A stretch of 64,000 nucleotides of DNA. Source: Rhodoferax sp. (GTDB taxonomy: Bacteria > Pseudomonadota > Gammaproteobacteria > Burkholderiales > Burkholderiaceae_C). The stretch is from positions 62,001-126,000 of the forward strand of contig NZ_JAUSLE010000007.1 of NCBI RefSeq assembly GCF_030646845.1, in the 5' to 3' direction. The position numbers were made by a program, and so were the translations under genes. Below, piece by piece: positions 46,969-55,685 of this stretch. How positions within the stretch are numbered: position 1 is the stretch's first letter; each line of letters opens with the position of its first letter. Under the pieces are notes generated by a model. The model ran no database searches, was not told the DNA's origin, and saw only the letters and a list, made by a program, of their open reading frames with translations.

Positions 46969-48066
46969 TCAGAGCTTGCGGCTTTCGGTCCGCATCAGAA
47001 CCCCCAGCAGAGGCAGGCACAGCGCCTCGTCCCCGACAGCCCCGCCCTCAAATCCAGGAAACAGGGCCTTGACGTCCATGGGCACCACCGACTGCCCGAG
47101 TTGGGTCCCGAGCCACTTTGACAGTTCCGGGCTGCGCTCGCCCGCATAGACCCGCACGCCATTCAGAGGCATGCTGGACCATGAGCGGTCCCACACGTCA
47201 AGCGAACGCTGCACCTCAACCAAAAAGCGCTGCGCCTTTTCATCCTCCCCGGCGCCACCGGCCACTGATGGCGTGTGCACGGTACGGGTGTCGGTGTAGT
47301 CATTGCCGTAGGAGACGCCGCCCACGCTGTAATCGGGCACGTATTCATCCACCGGCGTGAAGGATCTGGTGGAATCGGCGTGCCCAGCAGCCGCATCGTC
47401 ACCCTGTGCCCAGGACCCCGCCAGAAAACCTTCTGGCAGCTCAAGTCGCCGCGTATAGAACAGCTCTTCATTGGCACTGATGGTCAGCACCGCCTGATGC
47501 TCGTCAACCAGGACCAGGGCGGCGTTGGCACGGTCTGCACGGCCATCATGCGCTGCCAGGGCACTCTGAAGATTGCGTTGTGCGGTTTCCAGAACGTCGA
47601 TCACCGCGACTGTCCAATGCATGGCGTCGCCCAGGCCAAGAACCCCGCGTATCACCGAATTGGTCGCGGCCACCACAAAGAGATGTCCTGCACCTTTTTG
47701 CTGACCATCGCCCACCCGCATCACATCGAGCGTGACGTCGTCCACATGCGTATCGAGCATCTCGCGAATCTGGTAACGGGCAGCCGAACGCAGCTCTTCC
47801 GCAGGCACCGCTGGTGCATCGATCTGCAGCAACTGGTATTGCTCTGGACGCAACATGATGCTGGCATCCAGGCCCTTGAGCCCCAAGCCCTGAAGACGAC
47901 GCGCAAAGTCTTCCATGCTGTCAGCACCCTGCCGTTCCACGCCGAACTTGAGCACCTCATACACGCCATCCGCGCCTGAGCGCGCGAGCACGTAGGCAAG
48001 CGTTTGAGCAGACCAGGAGACGACCAGGTGATCACCCGAACCCTGACGCCTCCACGGCCAGCGCAT
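46969..48066 (-). CDS. mshI: MSHA biogenesis protein MshI (PilM-like)
   Basis: 365 residues, soluble actin-like fold of PilM/MshI, with LLQIDAPAVPAEELRSAARYQIREMLD as the characteristic segment and ALVLVDEHQAVLTISANEELFYTRR in the second half. It is the cytoplasmic platform subunit that holds the PilN-like protein. The mid region (about 245-270) is rich in Asp/Tyr and probably flexible. A 172-nt gap to mshQ upstream holds no gene. Confidence 0.88.
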   Translation of the reverse strand: MRWPWRRQGSGDHLVVSWSAQTLAYVLARSGADGVYEVLKFGVERQGADSMEDFARRLQGLGLKGLDASIMLRPEQYQLLQIDAPAVPAEELRSAARYQIREMLDTHVDDVTLDVMRVGDGQQKGAGHLFVVAATNSVIRGVLGLGDAMHWTVAVIDVLETAQRNLQSALAAHDGRADRANAALVLVDEHQAVLTISANEELFYTRRLELPEGFLAGSWAQGDDAAAGHADSTRSFTPVDEYVPDYSVGGVSYGNDYTDTRTVHTPSVAGGAGEDEKAQRFLVEVQRSLDVWDRSWSSMPLNGVRVYAGERSPELSKWLGTQLGQSVVPMDVKALFPGFEGGAVGDEALCLPLLGVLMRTESRKL

Positions 48067-48146
48067 GGTCAGACGACCTCCTGTGGCAGGGGCAAGGCAA
48101 TGTGTGTCAGGATTTCAGTCATGGGAACGATGAGACGCAGTACAAA

Positions 48147-48180
48147 TTTGCTCTGATTTTAATAGCTGATGACGCAACCG
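48147..48180 (+). repeat. Partial repeat-like segment in the mshI-mshQ gap
   Basis: TTGCTCTGATTTTAATAGC followed by TGATGACGCAAC resembles the head of the dispersed repeat, but the second arm is not preserved. Weak. Confidence 0.25.
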
Positions 48181-48238
48181 GGGCAACAATCAAGCGAGTG
48201 TCGCAGATTGTTCAATGAATTCGGAACTAACAGACGTT

Positions 48239-51200
48239 TCAATAGTTTTCACGTCGGTAGATCAGGGGCGACCGGTAAATGCCGAAGGTCGCACGCGCAC
48301 CCTGGTTGGGGCCAAACCAGGGCATGTTGGCAGCGGTTGCGGCAGACTGCGCTGCGCCAACACAGGTGTTGCCCGCCGCTATGCCGCTGACGTTGATCGC
48401 GAGGTCAACGCTGCCCGCGTTGTTCGCACCCGGTTTGGTCAAAACCAAACCCGTGCCAGGCAACTTTCCTGCGACCATTGTCACATTGCCAGCCGGAGAC
48501 AGCTGGGTCTCACACGCATTGAGTTGCTTCAGATAATTTCCCATCGTAATACTGGAAATGGGGATCACTGTGCAATTGTCTGCACCGTTGGCGGCGTAAT
48601 AGTTGCCCGTCCAGTACTGCGCTTCCAGTGGCACAGGCAGTGCCAGCAACTCAGAACCATAAGCGTTTTGCAGCCGCAACCGACCATACCGGATTTTTGT
48701 CGTATTGGTTTCCTGTTGAGCTAAAGAACCAATCAGCGAGCCCCCGTCCGGATCACTCACGGCCGCCCTAAGCTTGAAAAAATCATACGGTCCATCGGGG
48801 GCCGCCAGCTTTGTGAACATGTAGCTATCGCTAATCTGGAATAGCCCCGCAGACCACGACGAGGTATCAGGCATCACTGGAAAGGCAGGGTTTGTGAGCC
48901 GGGTTACAGCAACGGCGGTCCCACTGTTGTCGCCACTAATGGTGACACCTGCGAGATTGGTGTAACCAGAGGTATAGCGACTTGCGACCGGATCAGAAGC
49001 CGATGCTGTGGCACCACTGGACGCATGCGCCTTCAATGCCAGCACCACGCCCAAGGCATCCTGATCCATATACGTATAGCCACCCGCCACACAACTTGCC
49101 GTCAAAGCACCGGAAAACGAGAAATGACTGGGGTGCCAACGTCCGAACTTGCCTGATACCGCACTGCCTATGTTGCAGCCATACTTGCCAGCAGCGGAAA
49201 GAGTGTTCGAAGTGCTGTTGGCAATACAGTCGTTTGTTTGATCCACGCTGGTGAAGCTGCCGTCGATGACAGCATCAGCTGCTAACTGGATGCTCCCTAC
49301 ATCAAGGTACTTGAACGTCGTACCACTCGCCTTGATGCCATCGCCAGCAGAAAAAACACCTGACAGTGTGCCTGTCGCGATCACGGTATTGTTGTGATCC
49401 TTGACCTTGCTGGCATCCAGCGTTGGTATCGTTCCAGCGTAACCAGCAGCTACGCCAGCGTTTGCCTCCAGCGTGAAGGTGGAGCCAGCGACAGCCTGTG
49501 GAGTCCCCGTTAGTCCCGTATTATTCATGACCGGAGCCGCGACGGTAAGCTGCGCAGGTCGTATCGCAAAGTTGTCGGTAGAGCAGGCTGCCGCAGCCGC
49601 TCCGGCCTTCATGCGAACCCGGACATTGGCGGCGGCTTGGGTATAAGTGAATGCGACCTGCTTGCGGCCACTGTCGCTGCTGACAAAAGCAATGTTGGCA
49701 GCGGCGCTCAGTCCACTTCCCGTTGGGCAGGCCGAGGTGGTCGTGTCGACCAGATCAACCGCCACCGTTCCCGTATAGCCCGCGTTGATGGTGGTGCCGC
49801 TGCTCAAGGCCAGGAGATCAACATTGAAAGGCGTTCCAGCGAGCTTGGTGAAAATGCGTGTTTGAGGAGCAGCAGCAGGCTCAACCGCATCAAAGCTACA
49901 CGATGCATTGGCAAAACTCAAAGTGCAGGATTCTGTCGAACCAATGAAACACCTGGCACTATTCGCGGGCAAGGGTGATGCACTGACCGTCCCCAAAGTC
50001 ACATTGCCGGCGCTGCCATTACTGAGCTGACGGCTGGCAATGCCGCCAGAGAAGGTAAATGTATTGCCGCCGACCCATCCCGCCGGGGAGAGCTGCACCG
50101 TCACAGCGCCAGGATAGAGGGTAGAACAACTGGCATTCAGGCAAGCCTTCACCGTCACGGTTTCAGGGGTACAGACCGAGCCCGATCCGTCATGCTCAAT
50201 CTGAATGTGATCGTAGGTCCCCGAACAGGATCGTCCCAGGGTCATGTCGGCCTGAACTTCGGCCGCACTCAGAGCCGTGTTGTAGAGCTTGACTTCGTCG
50301 ATCATTCCACGGAAATTACGCGCAGGTAGAAGATTGCACGAGCCTGTTGCAACGTCCCCGCCGATATAGAAGTTGCACGCGTTGGCCTGAAGGGTGCCCG
50401 TCCAGTTATTAGTGTTGCTGTCCTGCACACCATTGATGTAGATGCGCTGCCGGCCAGCAGTCGAGTCGAAGGTGATGGCAATATGGGTCCACTGATTCAA
50501 TGGAATCGTGGCAGCTGAGGTCAGGGTCGAGGCGTTCCACCACCAATACAATTTCCCTGAAGTATTCAAGTGAAACTCGTAGTTGACATCGTTCGAAAGA
50601 ATTGAGTAGAGATCGCTGGTGGGATAGGCAGTGGGGTAGATCCAGGCGGACGCTGACAGCGTTTTGGTGTAGTCAAACAACGGACTGTCAGCGACCTGGA
50701 CCACGGCTTTGCCATCAAACTGGGCCGCGTTGCAGAAACCGCCAACGACGGAGGAGTATTGAGAAGCAATGGTTGAACTGGGTACAACTTCATTGGTCGT
50801 TGTTGGAGTAGCCGTCGTTAGCCGCTTGCCATGCAGGCCCGTGGTCCCACTGTCAATGACCTCACCTGCAGCCCCCGTCCAGGAACCCGCCGGCTCATCA
50901 AGACGAAAGTGCGTCACAGCACCTGCCAACACCAGAACAGAGGCACTGGCCGAGGTGATGCCGGTCGACGTGACCGTGTTGGTCAACACCCCTTGCTGAG
51001 TCAATGACACGGCCAGGGTGAGAGTTGCGCTTCCGCCAACGGGTACCGAAGGAATGCTCCAGGTGAGCGTTTGCCCGACCACATTGAGCGTGCCGAGCGA
51101 AGCCACGTGGGTGCCATAGCTCATTCCTGCCGGCAAAATATCACTGACCGTCACGCTGTTCAATGCGGCTGCGCTCGGGTTGTCAAGAACGACCGTGAAC

Positions 51201-52336
51201 GTCATCACATCACCTACCACCACCGACGCCGAACTGGCGGTTTTGGTCAAGGTGGGAGGTTGAGGCGGCAGCGTCGTGAAGGTTCGATCGGCACCATTGG
51301 CAGTTCCAGTGCTATTGACGCCGCTGGCGCGGAAATGATAGAGGGTATTGGCAGTCAAGCCCGTCACCGCAGCCGAAACCGGGGTGTTCAATGCGCCTGC
51401 CGCCACCGGACTTTGCGCGGCAATACCCGTACTTCCGTAGGCCATCGTCAATCCATACTCGAATGTGGCCGTTGTATTGGCATTCTCGTCGCTGGTGACC
51501 GTTGCATTGAGTGTTGCAGCTGTGGGCGAAATCAGGGTTGCAGCATCCGTGACAACAGTGGGAACGTCGACATAGGTAATCACGACCATTCCCGAGGATC
51601 CGCCTCCCCCGATCCTGCTATTTCCGTCTCCCGACCCGCCACCACCGCCGCCCCGGCCTGAAGCCGGTGCAAGTCCATTGACACCCTCAAGTGCACCATT
51701 GCCGCCGATACCCCCCCCCGCGGGAGCCGCAGCAGCATTCGTCGTAGACCATGTGGTGGGGCCATTGGTGCCATTTGCCGCCACTCCCGCGGAGGAGCCG
51801 CCAGGCCCGCCTCGCCCCCCATTGTTATCCCGTCCCACGCCCCCATCGCCACCGGAGTACTTTGTCGACCCTACGCCTGATGCAGCGTCTCCACCCGAGC
51901 CTCCAGCTGGTGGGGTGCCAGTAGAAGGCGCTCCTCCAGCGCCGCCTTTTGCCAGCACAGCGGTCGTGTTGATAAAGAAAGAATCCCCTCCCACGCCACC
52001 CGTGCCGCCGACGACACCGGCGCCGCCTGCTCCCACTGTGACTGCGTAACTAGTTCCCGGAGTGACACCAATGCCAACCGCCTTTGAATACGCGCCGCCA
52101 CCGCCACCGCCGCCGCCATCTGAACTCAGGTTCTGCCCGCCCCCCGCGCCGCCGCCGCCCCAAGCCTCAACAGTGACGGAGGTCACCCCTGCCGGGGCGA
52201 TCCAGCTTCCTGAACTGGTGAATGCGACCGTCGCAGCCTGCGCCAGTGGGATACCAGCGAGAAACAAAGAGACACAGAAAACGAGCAAAAAGTGACGCAG
52301 ACCACGTTTCAACGGTGTTCGGCTGAATGTAGTCAT
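48239..52336 (-). CDS. mshQ: MshQ-like large secreted protein (Gly-rich, DUF11, LamG, DUF6701)
   Basis: 1365 residues from ATG 52336, chosen for its signal peptide (LFLAGIPLAQA, cleavage about residue 34). Order: Gly-rich stretch about 35-260 (GGGGAGGG repeats), a fibronectin-like part about 262-362 (FEYGLTMAYGSTG), a DUF11-type repeat about 363-478 (TKTASSASVVVGDVMTF), a LamG-like lectin domain about 480-700 (FRLDEPAGSW; YINGVQDSNTNNW), and a large C-terminal region about 700-1365 of the MshQ/DUF6701 kind. It is probably a surface or pilus-associated adhesin. 73 nt separate it from mshP. Confidence 0.85.
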   Translation of the reverse strand: MTTFSRTPLKRGLRHFLLVFCVSLFLAGIPLAQAATVAFTSSGSWIAPAGVTSVTVEAWGGGGAGGGQNLSSDGGGGGGGGAYSKAVGIGVTPGTSYAVTVGAGGAGVVGGTGGVGGDSFFINTTAVLAKGGAGGAPSTGTPPAGGSGGDAASGVGSTKYSGGDGGVGRDNNGGRGGPGGSSAGVAANGTNGPTTWSTTNAAAAPAGGGIGGNGALEGVNGLAPASGRGGGGGGSGDGNSRIGGGGSSGMVVITYVDVPTVVTDAATLISPTAATLNATVTSDENANTTATFEYGLTMAYGSTGIAAQSPVAAGALNTPVSAAVTGLTANTLYHFRASGVNSTGTANGADRTFTTLPPQPPTLTKTASSASVVVGDVMTFTVVLDNPSAAALNSVTVSDILPAGMSYGTHVASLGTLNVVGQTLTWSIPSVPVGGSATLTLAVSLTQQGVLTNTVTSTGITSASASVLVLAGAVTHFRLDEPAGSWTGAAGEVIDSGTTGLHGKRLTTATPTTTNEVVPSSTIASQYSSVVGGFCNAAQFDGKAVVQVADSPLFDYTKTLSASAWIYPTAYPTSDLYSILSNDVNYEFHLNTSGKLYWWWNASTLTSAATIPLNQWTHIAITFDSTAGRQRIYINGVQDSNTNNWTGTLQANACNFYIGGDVATGSCNLLPARNFRGMIDEVKLYNTALSAAEVQADMTLGRSCSGTYDHIQIEHDGSGSVCTPETVTVKACLNASCSTLYPGAVTVQLSPAGWVGGNTFTFSGGIASRQLSNGSAGNVTLGTVSASPLPANSARCFIGSTESCTLSFANASCSFDAVEPAAAPQTRIFTKLAGTPFNVDLLALSSGTTINAGYTGTVAVDLVDTTTSACPTGSGLSAAANIAFVSSDSGRKQVAFTYTQAAANVRVRMKAGAAAAACSTDNFAIRPAQLTVAAPVMNNTGLTGTPQAVAGSTFTLEANAGVAAGYAGTIPTLDASKVKDHNNTVIATGTLSGVFSAGDGIKASGTTFKYLDVGSIQLAADAVIDGSFTSVDQTNDCIANSTSNTLSAAGKYGCNIGSAVSGKFGRWHPSHFSFSGALTASCVAGGYTYMDQDALGVVLALKAHASSGATASASDPVASRYTSGYTNLAGVTISGDNSGTAVAVTRLTNPAFPVMPDTSSWSAGLFQISDSYMFTKLAAPDGPYDFFKLRAAVSDPDGGSLIGSLAQQETNTTKIRYGRLRLQNAYGSELLALPVPLEAQYWTGNYYAANGADNCTVIPISSITMGNYLKQLNACETQLSPAGNVTMVAGKLPGTGLVLTKPGANNAGSVDLAINVSGIAAGNTCVGAAQSAATAANMPWFGPNQGARATFGIYRSPLIYRRENY

Positions 52337-52409
52337 GAGGCATTCCTGATGGCTGTTTGTGTGCCGCGCAAATACAACGTGCAATAGTGAAATATGGTGT
52401 AAGTCAGTT

Positions 52410-52808
52410 TCATTTTTCCATGGACGCAGACAAGCTGCGCTCAACATAACCGACCCCGCCCACAGCACCACCGGCTGAAGCTATCGACTGAAATCTGTAG
52501 ATGGTTTTGGTGACGCCACCCTCGTTGTAGCCTTGCGCGGCACACGTTGTCACCACGCTGAACCCGTCAATATTTGCGACAGTGGAGGCTGCGGGGCATG
52601 CTGATGCGCTCACCACGCTGCCGATGCCCCACTCCAGGCCGGCTCTCGCCGCCCAATAGGCGCGGGAGCCCTGCACATCCTGCGCCGACGTGAGTTGCTG
52701 CGTGTTGGAAAAGGTCAACATGAATCCACCCAGCGCCGCCAGCACCACCACCAGAAAGATCGCCGCAATAGCGGCAAAGCCGCGCTGAGCTGGGTAAGTG
52801 CGAATCAT
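52410..52808 (-). CDS. mshP: MSHA minor pilin-like protein MshP
   Basis: 132 residues. QRGFAAIAAIFLVVVLAALGGFML looks like a prepilin-type or PilX-like N-terminus with a short leader, followed by RAYWAARAGLEWGIG, typical of PilX/MshP. It overlaps mshO by four bases. A minor component priming pilus assembly. Confidence 0.82.
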   Translation of the reverse strand: MIRTYPAQRGFAAIAAIFLVVVLAALGGFMLTFSNTQQLTSAQDVQGSRAYWAARAGLEWGIGSVVSASACPAASTVANIDGFSVVTTCAAQGYNEGGVTKTIYRFQSIASAGGAVGGVGYVERSLSASMEK

Positions 52809-53608
52809 GGCGTGTTGTTGACGTGGACTTCGTGGTACAGGCTCACGGTCTCGCCACTGTCCGTGAAGGTGATGCCCAACTGCACCAGTGCGTTGCGCTG
52901 CAAATCAGAGCCGTTGTAGACAAAGTCGCATGAACCCACATTTCTGGCCAGGATGGCACCGGTGGCCGGGCAGGCAGCGCCTGCGAATGCCCGGGTTGTG
53001 CGACGGAGGTTGCCACCACTGCAAACATAGGCAACAACGTTCTCGCCAGCCGGAATCACGTGAAACCGGTTGCTGCCCGACGCCAGTGGGAATTGCTTGC
53101 TGGCAATGGTGATCGCCGTCTCTGTTCCATCCACCACACCGGACACCACCGCAGTATTGTCCGCCGCGTAAGCGTCTGCGCCGTTGATTCCGAGGTTGTA
53201 AACCGCGATGACGTCATTCACCCGGATTTGCTGGTCTGCCGGGAGATCGCCGTTATTCCCCAGCATGTTGAAAGATGTATCCGCCGCCGCGAAATTCAGC
53301 GTGTCGCCATTCCCGGCCGCATCGACATCGGCGCGGTAGCGGCCGCCCGTCTTGGTGGGAATGAACTCAAGACATTGGTTGTTCGGATTCAGAATGCTGT
53401 TGGGCAAGGCCTTGCGAATATCGCGCCCCATGCGCCGCACGGCCGTATCAGCCACGTCGGTCAGGGCCGCGCGCCGGGCGCTGTCGAAATAGGCGTCAAT
53501 CGGGCTTTTCATGAAGACCGCCACGATACCGCCGATGACACCCATGATGACGATCACCATGATCAATTCGACCAGGGTAAAACCGCGCTGAAGTGTTTTT
53601 TGGCGCAT
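52805..53608 (-). CDS. mshO: MSHA prepilin-like protein MshO
   Basis: 267 residues from ATG 53608. The prepilin peptidase site is RG-FTLVELIMVIVIMGVIGGI, with the conserved Glu5 of the mature protein. The C-terminal region (CPATGAILARNVGSCDFVYNG) has paired cysteines. Minor pseudopilin. The frame is open far upstream but the extra codons lack pilin features. Confidence 0.9.
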   Translation of the reverse strand: MRQKTLQRGFTLVELIMVIVIMGVIGGIVAVFMKSPIDAYFDSARRAALTDVADTAVRRMGRDIRKALPNSILNPNNQCLEFIPTKTGGRYRADVDAAGNGDTLNFAAADTSFNMLGNNGDLPADQQIRVNDVIAVYNLGINGADAYAADNTAVVSGVVDGTETAITIASKQFPLASGSNRFHVIPAGENVVAYVCSGGNLRRTTRAFAGAACPATGAILARNVGSCDFVYNGSDLQRNALVQLGITFTDSGETVSLYHEVHVNNTP

Positions 53609-53610
53609 GG

Positions 53611-54051
53611 CTAATAGTTGGTTCGGTAACCGGTCATGCCGATGACTTCTGCACCACGGCTGATGGTCACCGTCACTCTTTTGGCGGCAATGCCTAGCGT
53701 CACCGCATCGTCCACCACCGTGATGCCGATCGCGTAAGACGCCAATGCAGGCGGTAACGGCGCAAAATCCGCATTGGTCTTTCCGTTGAAATCGGCCACG
53801 TTGTCCCAATCCACCCGACCCGTTTCACCGACATTCGTCCCGTCCGGGTCGTCGTAACTCTTGAGAAGGATTTCCTCCAGGATCGAGTCCGCCAGCGCCA
53901 TGCCCTGCTTGCGCACCATGGGATCGGCGCTGGATTTGACGGTGACGTCCATCACCTGGAGGATGCCAACCAGCCCCACAGACACCACCACGATGAAGAT
54001 GATGAGTTCGATCAGCGTGAAGCCCTGGTGCCGTGACCTAGTCATGGACAT
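53611..54051 (-). CDS. mshD: MSHA prepilin-like protein MshD
   Basis: 146 residues from ATG 54051 (or 54045). HQGFTLIELIIFIVVVSVGLVGILQVM is the leader/N-terminal helix; SADPMVRKQGMALADSILEEILLKSY is the MshD signature. It overlaps the end of mshC by about 14 bases and ends just before mshO. Confidence 0.9.
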   Translation of the reverse strand: MSMTRSRHQGFTLIELIIFIVVVSVGLVGILQVMDVTVKSSADPMVRKQGMALADSILEEILLKSYDDPDGTNVGETGRVDWDNVADFNGKTNADFAPLPPALASYAIGITVVDDAVTLGIAAKRVTVTISRGAEVIGMTGYRTNY

Positions 54052-54559
54052 AGCCCGTTCCAGCTTCCACAATGACGCTCGCTGCATTGGCGATCTGAAT
54101 GGTCTGGGTAGCCACCAGGACACCAGCCGCGTTGACCGGTTGCCCCAGGCCATCAAAATTGAAACTGGTTGGCGCGCCGCTGTAGGCGACACCTCCCTTG
54201 GCTGTGATGGCTCCCGGGCTATCACCTCTGGGCCCGCGCAATGCCGTGTCGCAGGTCGGCGTGGCAGGTGCAGAGGCAACGCCCAGCGATGCGCCGGCGG
54301 TGCCCGAGAACGTCACGCACACGGTACGCCGCTGTGCGATCGCCGTCTTCTGCGCGTAACGCAAAAACCCGAGGGTCTCGTCATGAAAGCCTCGGGCGTT
54401 GAAATCATTGCTGTTGAAAATGCGAGGCGCGGCAAACACAGCCAGCACGCCGAGCAGGACGATGACCATGACCAGTTCGATCAGCGTAAAACCACGCTGA
54501 GGCAATCTTCGGCCTGCTTGCCAAGGCATCTCGTCAATGACGCGGTGATGAACGCTCAT
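54038..54559 (-). CDS. mshC: MSHA prepilin-like protein MshC (GspH type)
   Basis: 173 residues. Leader and helix QRGFTLIELVMVIVLLGVLAVFA, then PRIFNSNDFNARGFHDETL and FLRYAQKTAIAQRRTVCV, which is the GspH/FimT signature. Two cysteines in the C-terminal half may form a disulfide. A partial second copy of its IFNS...RGFH segment lies at 54649-54753. Confidence 0.9.
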   Translation of the reverse strand: MSVHHRVIDEMPWQAGRRLPQRGFTLIELVMVIVLLGVLAVFAAPRIFNSNDFNARGFHDETLGFLRYAQKTAIAQRRTVCVTFSGTAGASLGVASAPATPTCDTALRGPRGDSPGAITAKGGVAYSGAPTSFNFDGLGQPVNAAGVLVATQTIQIANAASVIVEAGTGYVHD

Positions 54560-54577
54560 GGCTGTCAGGTTGCTCTA

Positions 54578-54634
54578 TTGCTATCTATTTAGTAGCTATC
54601 AATGCAATATTCATGGGGGCTATCGGCATTTTTA
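54578..54634 (+). repeat. Dispersed repeat copy between mshC and mshA
   Basis: TTGCTATCTATTTAGTAGC followed by TATCAATGCAATATTCATG and GGGGCTATCGGCATTTTT; it aligns with the 39226 copy through TAGCT...GC...ATTC...GGGCTA..GC. Degenerate, 19 nt upstream of mshC's start on the minus strand. Confidence 0.5.
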
Positions 54635-54648
54635 GTACAAAGAACGTC

Positions 54649-54753
54649 TCAAAATTTTTTCCCAAAAATCGTATGCCGCAGAGTTGTCACAAAGAAGAAC
54701 GCGAGGGCTTCATGATGAAACCCTCGCGTATTCACGCCAGCGCTGTTGAAAAC
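54649..54753 (-). pseudogene. Decayed partial copy of an mshC-like pseudopilin
   Basis: Read on the minus strand in one frame it gives VFNSAGVNTRGFHHEALAF and continues to a TGA at 54649. MshC has IFNSNDFNARGFHDETLGF at the corresponding place; 11 of 19 positions match, and the DNA matches run over about 60 bases. Upstream, a stop codon appears 13 codons before the valine, and no start or leader remains. It lies directly after mshA. Confidence 0.6.
54700..54728 (-). terminator. Hairpin downstream of mshA
   Basis: CGCGAGGG and CCCTCGCG pair in an 8-bp stem; the loop contains TTCAT/ATGAA, which can extend it. The downstream stretch on the minus strand is TTCTTCTTTG, a weak T tract. It may attenuate transcription after the major pilin. 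The palindrome lies within the mshC-like remnant. Confidence 0.5.
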
Positions 54754-54831
54754 TGGGAGTTTGGAAAAATCCCCACCCAGTCAGAATCCAACCGTGCCAA
54801 CGAATATCAACACAATCGACTCAGCGACCCA

Positions 54832-55206
54832 TTAAATACCGATCGCCGTGAAGGTGGTCGTGAGGACAGGGGTAGAAACGGTACTGAGCGTGCAGGACAC
54901 CGATGCACCGGCCGTTACAGCAGCGGCAGTGATGACATAGTCAGAAGGAACAACCCCACCTTGCATTGCGGTTGCCACGTCTGTGCAGTTCGCTACGGCG
55001 TTGCCATTGGTGGACTTGGCGCTTCGCGCAGCGTAGTTGATCGCAGCCGCCGAATTCAGAGCACCTGCCACACCTGCCAAGGCGGCTGCCCGGGCATCAC
55101 CCTTCAGATCCACAAACTTCGGGATCGCGACCGCAGCCAGCACACCCAAAATCACGATCACCATCACCAGCTCAATCAAAGTAAAGCCGCGCTGTACTTG
55201 TTTCAT
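54832..55206 (-). CDS. mshA: MSHA major pilin MshA (type IV prepilin)
   Basis: 124 residues from ATG 55206, preceded by AAGGTG. Leader MKQVQRG, then FTLIELVMVIVILGVLAAVAIPKF, the mature N-terminal helix with Glu5. Two cysteines (NCTDVATAM and SCTLSTV) are placed for the C-terminal disulfide loop. The position after mshE-mshG and its length fit the major pilin. A hairpin follows about 100 nt downstream. Confidence 0.9.
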   Translation of the reverse strand: MKQVQRGFTLIELVMVIVILGVLAAVAIPKFVDLKGDARAAALAGVAGALNSAAAINYAARSAKSTNGNAVANCTDVATAMQGGVVPSDYVITAAAVTAGASVSCTLSTVSTPVLTTTFTAIGI

Positions 55207-55685
55207 GTAGTTCACCTTGTAAAAATAATAAAAATCGGGTCTGAACAGTTCATTCAGCACCTAACGTCACACCAACGACTCATCGACAGCCAAATTTTAG
55301 TCCTGCAACATCTGGTTGTGCGTGAAGTTTGCGGCCTAAGTGTATGAACTAAATCACGAAATAGACAGATAAGAGCCCGCTTATCTCATCCAACAACTGT
55401 TCATTCATCACATTGTCATGTCCGACATGGGGCTCTTTTCCACTCACCGGCAAACGCCTGGCTGTCCACGCGCCTTTGACATCAGGCCATGAGGTCGCCA
55501 CTGGAGGGATTGAACTACTGGGCACAAACCGGCTTGTGGCCAACGCAGGCGCAAACCACATTGAGGATGCAACTTGCGGCCGGGGCTGCCATCACTTCGG
55601 TCAAGGTCCGCTCGCCGAGGAAATTCACCAGGCGGCGCTGACGCAATTCGAGAGAATTGCGTTGCGCCGACGCCACGCCCGTCCG
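55207..55685. other. 479-nt gap between mshA and mshG
   Basis: In Vibrio msh clusters mshF (and mshB) lie here. I see no convincing mshF. A short minus-strand ORF, 55515-55676 (53 codons from GTG: ASAQRNSLELRQRRLVNFLG...), has coding-like composition but no family match I recognise. The mshA promoter should be here; no sigma-70 or sigma-54 site was identified with confidence. Confidence 0.5.
55634..55668 (-). repeat. Strong hairpin just after mshG
   Basis: ACGCAATTC-GAGA-GAATTGCGT is a perfect 9-bp stem with a GAGA tetraloop; flanking GGCG/CGCC adds 4 bp after a 2-nt internal loop. It begins 18 nt from the mshG stop. It lacks a T tract, so an mRNA-processing or stabilising role is more likely than termination. 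Confidence 0.6.
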
